Source: an uncultured Methylococcaceae bacterium (lineage in GTDB: Bacteria; Pseudomonadota; Gammaproteobacteria; Methylococcales; Methylomonadaceae). Taken from it: DNA of 19,977 nucleotides. A program made the translations under genes and the position numbers. Within the stretch, counting starts at the first letter, position 1. Each line of letters opens with the position of its first letter. The DNA lies in NCBI GenBank assembly GCA_913009515.1, contig CAJVYO010000005.1, positions 1-19,977 on the forward strand. Reading direction: 5' to 3'. Positions 1 to 6,462 of this stretch are shown piece after piece. The notes beneath the pieces are model-generated. The model saw only the letters and a list, made by a program, of their open reading frames with translations. It did not search any database and was not told the origin of the DNA.

Positions 1-2
1 AT

Positions 3-173
3 AATAAATATTTAGCAGATATTTATCAACTTGCCCAACTTATTTTACAACAACAGGGTGTTGATGCGATTTATGGCGGCGATTATTGTACCGTAAGCGA
101 TACGCGTTTTTTTTCATATCGTCGCGAAAAACAGACCGGACGCATGGCAACGCTGATTTGGCGAAATAGTTAA
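3..173 (+). CDS. pgeF: PgeF/YfiH laccase-domain protein, C-terminal end (partial)
   Basis: The last 56 codons of an open frame that enters from the left edge and stops at TAA 171-173. The translation has the C-terminal signature of the PgeF (YfiH, DUF152 laccase-domain) family: a helix LADIYQLAQ..L, then YGGDYCT, then FFSYRREKQTGRMATLIW before the stop. Family members are multi-copper-oxidase-like or purine nucleoside phosphorylase-type enzymes that also act in cell-wall precursor quality control. The catalytic Cys/His region lies outside the window, so activity cannot be judged here. It converges on ruvX with only 6 nt between the two stop codons. Confidence 0.85.
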   Translation, partial: NKYLADIYQLAQLILQQQGVDAIYGGDYCTVSDTRFFSYRREKQTGRMATLIWRNS

Positions 174-179
174 AAAATT

Positions 180-632
180 TTAGGCTTGTTCATTTAACCA
201 CGACTGCAAAATCAACTGAGCGGCAAGCTGATCTTGAACTGCCCATAATTTGCTCGCATTAACCTGTAAATCATCGTAAAGCATTTGTTTGGCTTCAAAG
301 GTGGTTAAGGTTTCATCGATTTGAAAAACCGGTAAGTTATAGCGTCCATTGAGTTGCCGACAAAATTTTAACATCCGTGGGGTAACAGGATTATCGCTGC
401 CATCTGCTTGACGTGAAATGCCGACAACTAAGCCTGAAGGCTGCCATTCATTGATAAGTTGCGTAATGATGTCCCAGTTTGGCACTTGATTGATCGATTT
501 AATGGTGACTAAAGGACTGGCGGTTTTGGTAATCAGTTGCCCGACGGCCGTGCCTATTTTTTTATGACCAAAATCAAAGCCTAAATAGGTTTGCGTATCA
601 AACTGAGCTAATACCGGATCTGATTTAAGCAT
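180..632 (-). CDS. ruvX: Putative pre-16S rRNA nuclease / Holliday junction resolvase RuvX (YqgF)
   Basis: RNase H-fold YqgF family enzyme involved in 5' maturation of 16S rRNA and homologous to Holliday junction resolvases. Numbering from the upstream in-frame TTG at 638, the signatures are GFDFG with Asp22, VVGISR near 73-77, QIDETLTTFEA with Asp108/Glu109, and the C-terminal QDQLAAQLIL with Asp136, so the acidic active site is complete. I prefer the ATG at 632 (150 aa). It overlaps the end of yqgE by 8 nt (ATGCTTAA), the usual coupled arrangement, whereas the upstream start is a TTG. It is the last gene of the minus-strand run rnfA - NqrM-like - yqgE - ruvX. The length is normal for the family. 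Confidence 0.93.
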   Translation of the reverse strand: MLKSDPVLAQFDTQTYLGFDFGHKKIGTAVGQLITKTASPLVTIKSINQVPNWDIITQLINEWQPSGLVVGISRQADGSDNPVTPRMLKFCRQLNGRYNLPVFQIDETLTTFEAKQMLYDDLQVNASKLWAVQDQLAAQLILQSWLNEQA

Positions 633-1194
633 GACCAATATGGGTGGTCAGTAATTCAACGTCTAAACCCAAGGTTTTAGCGGCGGTTCGCCAACGCTGG
701 CTAATGGGAGTATCAAAGATAACCGTTTCATTAGAGCTAATATTCAACCACGCATTCTCTTTAATTTCTTTTTCTAATTGCTGTCCACTCCAACCTGCAT
801 AACCCAAGGTAATGATAAATTTATCAGGGCCTTCGCCACATGCAATCGATTTTAAAATATCACGTGAAGTGGTTAAGGCTAAGGTATCTGACACCTCAAT
901 AGTATTTTCCCAGCTGGTATCAGGGGTACGATGATGCAGCACAAAGCCTCTTTCTTGTTGCACTGGCCCACCCATAAAAATCGGCGTATTCGCGATTGAT
1001 GTATCCAGAATTTCAATCTCCATTTGCTCAAAAATATCAGCTAACACCATATTGCTCGGATGATTAATCACTAAACCTAATGCACCCTCAGTATTGTGCT
1101 GACAAATAAAGGTCACACCATGATGAAAATGCGTATCTTGTAAGCTCGGCATCGCGATAAGCATTTGATTTTGAAAGCTGCTTATTTCTTGCAT
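625..1194 (-). CDS. yqgE: YqgE/AlgH family protein (UPF0301)
   Basis: A 189-aa protein of the UPF0301 (YqgE/AlgH) family, widespread in proteobacteria and usually encoded directly before ruvX, as here. Diagnostic stretches are MLIAMPSLQD near the N-terminus, GALGLVINHP, MGGPVQQERGFVLH, and ITLGYAGWSGQQLEKEI followed by NAWL. The biochemical function is not established; AlgH has been tied to alginate regulation in Pseudomonas, which should not be assumed here. The ATG at 1194 follows the NqrM-like stop by 26 nt. The gene overlaps ruvX by 8 nt, implying translational coupling. Confidence 0.92.
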   Translation of the reverse strand: MQEISSFQNQMLIAMPSLQDTHFHHGVTFICQHNTEGALGLVINHPSNMVLADIFEQMEIEILDTSIANTPIFMGGPVQQERGFVLHHRTPDTSWENTIEVSDTLALTTSRDILKSIACGEGPDKFIITLGYAGWSGQQLEKEIKENAWLNISSNETVIFDTPISQRWRTAAKTLGLDVELLTTHIGHA

Positions 1195-1220
1195 AATAAT
1201 TTATATAAAGTCATTGATGG

Positions 1221-1397
1221 TTATTGCTCACAAATATTATTTTTACAGCCACAATTTTTGCCACAGCCTAAGCCTTCTTCTTTCATAGCACCAAATTCAG
1301 GATGTTTTGCAGCGTAGTGTCGTGCAAATTGTTGAATCACAATCCATGCGAGCATTAAGCTAAAAATAAGCCCCATGGCAATAAAAAAATTTAACAT
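1221..1397 (-). CDS. Small membrane-anchored Cys4 protein, NqrM-like (DUF539-like)
   Basis: A short gene of 58 codons plus TAA. The protein starts MLNFFIAMGLIFSLMLAW, one clear transmembrane helix (about residues 3-24). A hydrophilic linker follows, then a cysteine-rich tail GLGCGKNCGCKNNICEQ with four Cys. This layout, one N-terminal helix plus four cysteines near the C-terminus, is that of NqrM, the maturation factor that supplies iron to the Cys4 centre shared by NqrD and NqrE. RnfA is the paralogue of NqrE and carries the equivalent cysteines. The gene begins 13 nt after the rnfA stop, with a GGGAG ribosome-binding site just 3' of that stop, so the two are surely co-expressed. I infer a role in Rnf Fe-S centre assembly. 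Identity with NqrM rests on architecture, not on an alignment. Confidence 0.72.
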   Translation of the reverse strand: MLNFFIAMGLIFSLMLAWIVIQQFARHYAAKHPEFGAMKEEGLGCGKNCGCKNNICEQ

Positions 1398-1410
1398 AAT
1401 GATAGCTCCC

Positions 1411-2001
1411 TTAAACTGTTTGAGTCCCTAAGCCCGCAAAACCCATAAAGGTAAGCGATAAAATACCCGCTAACATCATGCTTAAGGCGGCGGCTTGCGT
1501 AATATTAGGTAAATTTGCGAGTTCGAGTTTTTCTCTTAAACCTGCCATTAAAATAATCGCTAATCCAAAGCCTGCACCCGCCCCCAAACTAAACGCAACC
1601 GATTGTAAAAAATCATAGTCGCGTGAGGTTTGAAATAATGCTACCCCTAAAATAGCACAATTGGTGGTAATCAGCGGTAAAAAAATACCCAAGGCTCTCG
1701 ATAAACTAGGACTAAATTTCTTTAAAATCATTTCGACTAATTGTACCGACGAAGCAATTAACGCAATGTAACTAATTAAACGTAAAAATTCGAGTTCAAA
1801 ATACGTTAACACGACATTAATACCGTAGGAACAGGTTGAACTCACAAACATGACAAAGGCAGTGGCCAGACTCATATTAAAAGCGGTATCACGTTTTGCC
1901 GATACCCCGACAAAAGGACATAAACCTAAAAACATTGCGAGCACAAAGTTATTAATCAAAAAAGCACTGAGGAAAATATAGCTAAGTGATTCGGGATTCA
2001 T
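1411..2001 (-). CDS. rnfA: Electron transport complex subunit RnfA (RsxA)
   Basis: A 196-aa polytopic membrane protein of the NqrDE/RnfAE family. It follows E. coli RsxA along its length: INNFVLAMFLGLCPFVGVS with Cys28, six hydrophobic segments, LGIFLPLITTNCAILGVAL with Cys115, and a C-terminal SLTFMGFAGLG. The LGLCPF motif separates RnfA from NqrE, which has a different sequence there. The two conserved cysteines match those that bind the membrane Fe-S centre between RnfA and RnfE. The complex couples ferredoxin/NADH electron transfer to ion transport, or keeps SoxR reduced in enterics. No rnfB-G genes follow, so this copy is separated from the rest of the complex. GGGGAG lies upstream of the ATG, and that ATG overlaps the TGA of a transposase remnant. 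Confidence 0.93.
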   Translation of the reverse strand: MNPESLSYIFLSAFLINNFVLAMFLGLCPFVGVSAKRDTAFNMSLATAFVMFVSSTCSYGINVVLTYFELEFLRLISYIALIASSVQLVEMILKKFSPSLSRALGIFLPLITTNCAILGVALFQTSRDYDFLQSVAFSLGAGAGFGLAIILMAGLREKLELANLPNITQAAALSMMLAGILSLTFMGFAGLGTQTV

Positions 2002-2138
2002 ATTGATATTCTCCCCGCCCTAAAGGAATCTGCATTGGCAGTATTCCACACTTGATTAACATCAAAAGTCATACCATTTAACACGTTCGCACGTTTATCT
2101 CTAACGCTGATAGATAGGGTTTTAATAATAGGTTTCAT
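1998..2138 (-). pseudogene. TnpB/OrfB-type (IS200/IS605, IS1341-like) transposase N-terminal remnant
   Basis: A 46-codon frame starting ATG at 2138 and ending TGA at 2000-1998. The first 37 or so residues read IIKTLSISVRDKRANVLN, then MTFDVNQVWNTANADS, very like the start of TnpB-type proteins (KTLKLRIKDKHA... VNxVWNxxNE). The frame then leaves the family sequence and stops, so the RuvC-like and zinc-finger parts are absent. The TGA overlaps the ATG of rnfA (ATGA), and the rnfA ribosome-binding site lies inside the last codons. It is probably the scar of a deleted insertion sequence. It may still act as a short leader peptide coupled to rnfA. The family call comes from memory of N-terminal TnpB sequences. 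Confidence 0.6.
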
Positions 2139-2193
2139 GACAACCATGATATCATTAAGAAAAATCAAAAGCAGCCTTTTAAAGCACGTCTGA

Positions 2194-3069
2194 TTATTTA
2201 GATTGGTTGGCTAAAATTTGCGCTAATATATCTTTTGGAATGCTACTGCCACCGAATTTGTTATACACATCGGTGAAATAGATGAGATTATCGATGGGCG
2301 GTGATGTATCAACGGGCTCGGTAATGGTATTCGCAGTGGCTATCAATTTAGCGGTCGGTAGCGGTTTTTCAAATAAACCAACATTTGCCTTGCTGACCAG
2401 TGCTTTAAGATACGCCAGCGGTAATTTAACGCCCCCTGTTTTTAAGGCGGTGACAAAGACGCTAAGAATTGATTTTTGTAAATCTAACGGTGCATCAATA
2501 ATGATGTTTGCGAGTTGTTGCTGCTCTGCGGGGTTGAATGCAGTAGGAAAAACTAAGGTTTCGCTTAATATTTTTTCAGGTTCAACTTTGGCTTCGGCTG
2601 CTGTTTCAAGCTCAGATTTAGGTTCAATTTCAGTGGTGACTGGTATTAGTGGTTCATCAGTCGGTATTGGCGATTTAATAAATGGCTTATTTTTTAAGCT
2701 ATGAATATCAGCAATGGAAGTGTTTTCAGTATTTTCAGCGGTTTCGCTGCTTTCTTCAATGGTTTCGTCAAGATCTTGTGGGGTATCGTAAATAAACCAA
2801 TTCACATAACCACTTGAAAGTCGTTCCATAATTACATAACGTGCAGTGCGTAAAGTCCGCAGCATTTGCCTAATTTTGTAGGCTGAGTAGTTTAATGCTT
2901 TGACTAAATGGCGAGTATAGACTTTCCAATCTTTGGGCTTTGCAAGCAAATAACTGAGTAAGGCAGAGGCTTCTAAATCAAGTCCTCTCTCAACTGCATT
3001 AATTAACTCGTTGCTTAGAACCGTATAGTTTTCGCGATGTGTATTACGAAAGATGGTTTGCATTGCCAT
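2194..3069 (-). CDS. Winged-helix protein resembling plasmid/phage replication initiators (HTH_36/DnaD-like)
   Basis: A 291-aa protein with an N-terminal winged helix (about residues 8-95): YTVLSNELINAVERGLDLEASALLSYLLAKPKDWKVYTRHL, then a recognition-type helix YSAYKIRQMLRTLRTARYVI and a wing ending WFIYDTP. This layout (short N-terminus, LLSYLLAKPKDW, HL..AL..) occurs in replication proteins of plasmids and phages. An acidic, Pro/Glu/Thr-rich linker (about 96-175) follows, then a helical C-terminal part with PLAYLKALVSKANVGLFEKP, also seen in such proteins. The ATG at 3069 has an AAGGAAG site 7 nt upstream. The function is unproven; it could be a relic of a mobile element or a domesticated regulator. 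No partitioning gene or iterons are visible beside it. Confidence 0.6.
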   Translation of the reverse strand: MAMQTIFRNTHRENYTVLSNELINAVERGLDLEASALLSYLLAKPKDWKVYTRHLVKALNYSAYKIRQMLRTLRTARYVIMERLSSGYVNWFIYDTPQDLDETIEESSETAENTENTSIADIHSLKNKPFIKSPIPTDEPLIPVTTEIEPKSELETAAEAKVEPEKILSETLVFPTAFNPAEQQQLANIIIDAPLDLQKSILSVFVTALKTGGVKLPLAYLKALVSKANVGLFEKPLPTAKLIATANTITEPVDTSPPIDNLIYFTDVYNKFGGSSIPKDILAQILANQSK

Positions 3070-3196
3070 AATATTCTTCCTTTGGCACTTGCAGATTTAT
3101 CAGGAGAATCGATAAAATAAATCATGCTGTTTAGCCAGTTGTGTTGGTTAAAAGGTTACGCATTAGTAAAGATGGTGTCTTTGCTAGTGCGGATAA

Positions 3197-3226
3197 ATTA
3201 TCAGTCAAAAATGACTAGTAAATCAA
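3197..3226 (-). promoter_or_regulatory. Candidate promoter of the winged-helix gene with an embedded palindrome
   Basis: Read on the minus strand, TTGATT (3226-3221) and GATAAT (3202-3197) are separated by 18 nt, a reasonable sigma70-type match. The spacer contains AGTCA-aaaa-TGACT (3203-3216), an inverted repeat where a DNA-binding protein could block polymerase. The product of the gene is a winged-helix protein, so autoregulation is possible. The leader before the ATG at 3069 would be about 120 nt. This is a by-eye prediction. Confidence 0.35.
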
Positions 3227-3232
3227 GTTTTT

Positions 3233-3255
3233 CTGTAAAAAAATCTATTTTACAG
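3233..3255. repeat. Inverted repeat CTGTAAAA / TTTTACAG
   Basis: A perfect 8-bp inverted repeat with a 7-nt loop (aaatcta), upstream of the candidate winged-helix-gene promoter. On the plus strand a T tract (3262-3268) follows 6 nt later, so it could fold as a weak terminator, but no plus-strand gene ends here. An operator or upstream protein-binding site is equally possible. Confidence 0.35.
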
Positions 3256-3653
3256 CTCTGTTTTTTTAAATTTTTATTTTATTATCGGTTATAAACTAAT
3301 CACTTGTGTTGATATTTAATTGTTTTTATTTTAGCGGTCACGGTGAATTTTTTTAGGCGGTAATGAACTGATTGCCAATGCTATTATTTTCCGCGTCGGT
3401 TTGTGGTGGTTTTTTTTATATTTTGTAACAACCTCTTTATTTTGTTTAAACGTTGCGAAAAATCACACGAGGCTTTGCCACGTTTGGCTATTCGACATGT
3501 GGCTTTAACTGCTAGGATGAGTGGCTTTTGGTGGTGGGTTTAAGAGAGAGGGAAGCCTTATTATGTGGGCAGCTATTTAAGAGCTATCATAGAGATTATT
3601 AATAATTCAGTAATGAATGGGTATATGGTAATTCGAATAAGTTTTCAAAATTT

Positions 3654-3681
3654 TTGAGATGCTACCAATAACCAGTATAGA
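3654..3681 (+). promoter_or_regulatory. Candidate promoter of the AddAB-like operon
   Basis: TTGAGA (3654-3659), a 16-nt spacer and TATAGA (3676-3681), about 40 nt before the ATG at 3722. An AGGA-type ribosome-binding site (TTAGGATAG) lies 9-10 nt before that ATG. This would start a transcript covering the two AddAB-like genes and perhaps the genes beyond. It is a by-eye prediction. Confidence 0.35.
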
Positions 3682-3721
3682 CATATTTAAGACACTTAAA
3701 CTTTTATTAGGATAGAAAATA

Positions 3722-6460
3722 ATGCGAATTAAATTAGGGCTTGGTTTAGATGGAATGAAACCTAAGAAATTTTGTTCTGCGATAGGTGAAAAAGAAGTAG
3801 GCCCTATTGGATTTTTAACACTCTTAGAGACACAATATGGTATTGCACCTATATCTGACTCAACAACAACACGAATTATTCAATATCTTGCGGTTTTAAA
3901 GAAATTAGATAACCCTAAATGTTTTTATCACGATTCATTTTCTATTGATGAATTCAATGTCGCTAAAACTTTATTAGCGTGGCGTGATACTTTGTATGAA
4001 GCGGGGTGGGATGGAATTTTTTACGGGGATATTTCTTCTCGCTTACAGGAGATGGCGAATATAGAAGAACATGCTAAGGATACTGTCAGTTATGGTTTTG
4101 GGCAGCGTTTGCAAACAGTATTCTCTAAACTTAAAAATCAAAAAACACAAATAGATGAAGTTTATTTACTAGACCCTTTCGCTTCTTTTTCGCCACTCTG
4201 GCAGAGTATATTGAAGCATAATTTTGAACCAATCAACGAAACCGCATTAATACCGTCAGCACAGATTGATTCTGATTTGAAAATATTACAAGGATGTTTA
4301 AATACGTTATCAAATGGAACCTTAGCTAAAGATTCAGATGGAACGATCAAAAAAACAACCTTAAATGGCGACCATAGCTTTATCGTGGTTAAAGCGAAAT
4401 CAAAAGCGGTTTCTGCTAGATTGATTGCGCAATGGATGACTCATCCTGATACACAAAATAAATTAACCGCTGTATTAGCGACACAATCAGGTATTGAAAT
4501 TGATGAGGCATTAGCAGCTGTTGATTTGCCTCGATTAGGATTTGATAATACCTCACCTTGGCGACCTGTTTTACAAGTATTACCTATCACTTTAGACTTA
4601 CTATGGGCCCCCTTGAACCCTGAGATTTTACTGCAATTTCTCATGCACCCTGTTGGGCCTTTGGTGGCTAGAATTCGTAAACCCTTAGCAAATATTGTTG
4701 CGCAATCACCGGGGATAGGTGGTGAGCAATGGCAAGCTAAATTGACTGAGTTATTAGAAAAAGAGCAAACGCGTAAAAACTTTAGCAAAAAAGACTTTAA
4801 TAAATTAAAAAAAGATATTGAGTACTGGTTTTCCAGTGAACGTTATGACCCTCATATAGGTATGCCCATTGAGGTAGCTAAAGAACGATGCCTAAAAGTA
4901 GCGAATTGGTTGGCCCAGCAACAAGCCAAGCATCAAGATGATGCGATGCGCTCCTTATTTGGGGCAGCATATAGTCAGGCAAGTGAGTTAAATACTGCCT
5001 TAACGCACCTTGTAGAGGGCGGTACGGAAACTATAAAACCAGAACAATTGCGTTATTTATTAGACCAGCTGACAGGCGCAGGGACAGGTATTGTCGATAA
5101 ATTCTCAGAATGTTTAGCAAACCAGTCAAAACACTTAGTAGGGGCGCAACACGCGGATAGTTTTTATCAAGCGGTTGACTCAGTTGTTTGGTGGGACTTA
5201 CAGGCACAAGCTAACCATGATAGTTATCCTTGGTCTTGCAAGGAAATGCAACAATTAGAAGATTGGCGGCTTTTTTCCCTACCTAATCTAGATGAACAAT
5301 TAGAATATAAAGCGAAAAGTTGGTTAAAACCAATTAATGCGGCAAAAGAGCGTTTTATATTGGTTATACATGACAGTAAAGAGGCACATCATCCGCTGTG
5401 GGATCAGATTAATAGTTGTGTAGAAAATTGGCATGAAATCAATGCTGAAGATGAGGTGTTGGCTGCAAAAGCAATCGCTTCATTAAACGATTTGTCTTCA
5501 GTAAAAACACCGTATAAGCCATTGCCTTCATTAAGCCGCTGGTGGAAATTAGAAACTGGAAAGCAATTAACCAAACGAGATAAAGAATCATACTCTAGTT
5601 TAGAAAACTTCTTTTACAGTCCTTATCAATGGGTTTTACACTATAAAGCAGAATTAACTGCAGGAACTTTACAGTCATTAAGTGATGGTAATTTACTCAA
5701 AGGTACTTTGGTTCATCACCTATATGAAAAATTCTTTAATGAAAATGCACAATTATTAACAGAGACAGGATTAGATACTCAAAAAATTAATGAATGGTTC
5801 GATATTAAGATGAAACAATTATTAGTAGAAGAGGGTGCTGTTTTATTGATGCGAGGTCGATTGGTAGAAAAAGAAATGTTTATCAGTACTGCTAGACAAT
5901 CATTACATCAATTAATTCATCAGTTACGTGTGGCTAATATTGTCCAAGTTGAAATGGAAGCAGAGCAAGAGGCTCTGTTTTTGGGCGGCCATCTACAGGG
6001 ATTAATCGATATGAAAGTTACCAATAAAGAGGGTGAAGAAGCGGTCGTCGATATAAAGTGGGGTGGTTTGAAATACCGAAAAGAGAGTTTAAGGGAAAAC
6101 AAACATTTACAACTAGTTACTTACTCCTATTTAAGCCAACAAAACAGTAAACCTAAAAAATGGCCACCTGTTGCCTTTTTTATCATTGAGGAAGGCGTTA
6201 TGGTTGCACAAGATAAACACTATTTTCCAGAAGCAATTGATGTAGCACCGATAGAAAATGAAAATCATGCGGTGATATGGCAAAAAATGGAAAAAACATG
6301 GAAATGGCGTAGACAGCAAATTGATCAAGGTTTAATAGAAGTTACCGTGACAGGAACAAAAAGTGATAAAAATTCAGATGCAGGAGAAGATGCTTTAATC
6401 ATTCCAGAGAAAAGTGATCGCTTCAATGATTATCGAGTATTAACAGGATGGGGAGAATAA
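3722..6460 (+). CDS. AddB-like protein: inactivated helicase fold plus C-terminal PD-(D/E)XK nuclease
   Basis: A 912-aa protein laid out like AddB. The N-terminus (GPIGFLTLLETQYGI, about 27-41) resembles the start of AddB/RexB proteins. There is no Walker A motif, so it is not expected to be a motor. The C-terminal nuclease of the RecB family has GLIDM with Asp763, VVDIKW with Asp777-x-Lys779, and LQLVTY with Gln797 and Tyr801. A usual AddB feature is missing: just before the nuclease, where AddB has the first iron-sulfur cysteine (CPY), this protein reads FFYSPYQWVL, and no cysteines follow the nuclease. The Fe-S pin therefore appears lost. It precedes the AddA-like gene by 2 nt and almost certainly forms a complex with it to process DNA ends, either for recombination repair or as an anti-phage nuclease. 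The island context favours defence. Confidence 0.82.
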   Translation: MRIKLGLGLDGMKPKKFCSAIGEKEVGPIGFLTLLETQYGIAPISDSTTTRIIQYLAVLKKLDNPKCFYHDSFSIDEFNVAKTLLAWRDTLYEAGWDGIFYGDISSRLQEMANIEEHAKDTVSYGFGQRLQTVFSKLKNQKTQIDEVYLLDPFASFSPLWQSILKHNFEPINETALIPSAQIDSDLKILQGCLNTLSNGTLAKDSDGTIKKTTLNGDHSFIVVKAKSKAVSARLIAQWMTHPDTQNKLTAVLATQSGIEIDEALAAVDLPRLGFDNTSPWRPVLQVLPITLDLLWAPLNPEILLQFLMHPVGPLVARIRKPLANIVAQSPGIGGEQWQAKLTELLEKEQTRKNFSKKDFNKLKKDIEYWFSSERYDPHIGMPIEVAKERCLKVANWLAQQQAKHQDDAMRSLFGAAYSQASELNTALTHLVEGGTETIKPEQLRYLLDQLTGAGTGIVDKFSECLANQSKHLVGAQHADSFYQAVDSVVWWDLQAQANHDSYPWSCKEMQQLEDWRLFSLPNLDEQLEYKAKSWLKPINAAKERFILVIHDSKEAHHPLWDQINSCVENWHEINAEDEVLAAKAIASLNDLSSVKTPYKPLPSLSRWWKLETGKQLTKRDKESYSSLENFFYSPYQWVLHYKAELTAGTLQSLSDGNLLKGTLVHHLYEKFFNENAQLLTETGLDTQKINEWFDIKMKQLLVEEGAVLLMRGRLVEKEMFISTARQSLHQLIHQLRVANIVQVEMEAEQEALFLGGHLQGLIDMKVTNKEGEEAVVDIKWGGLKYRKESLRENKHLQLVTYSYLSQQNSKPKKWPPVAFFIIEEGVMVAQDKHYFPEAIDVAPIENENHAVIWQKMEKTWKWRRQQIDQGLIEVTVTGTKSDKNSDAGEDALIIPEKSDRFNDYRVLTGWGE

Positions 6461-6462
6461 CA

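Larger units (their letters stand above)
3070..3721. other. AT-rich gene-free spacer before the island
   Basis: About 650 bp with no convincing gene on either strand. It separates the minus-strand winged-helix gene from the plus-strand island and holds candidate divergent promoters (listed separately). It also contains an inverted repeat CTGTAAAA/TTTTACAG at 3233-3255, a 12-bp palindrome ATTATTAATAAT around 3596-3607, and a small palindrome TCAAAATTTTTGA around 3645-3657. T-rich runs are common. No direct repeats (iterons), tRNA-like fold or DnaA-box cluster was recognised, so a replication origin is not supported. Confidence 0.5.

Noticed and set aside
2282..2704. 140-codon open frame on the plus strand
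   Set aside because: It is antisense to the winged-helix gene, has no ribosome-binding site and its translation is low-complexity Ser/Val/Gly-rich sequence typical of shadows.
3070..3721. Replication origin beside the replication-like gene
   Set aside because: The region is AT-rich but shows no iterons, DnaA-box cluster or partition genes.
4162..4788. Minus-strand open frames inside the AddB-like gene
   Set aside because: Shadows of a well-supported coding region; no motifs or translation signals.
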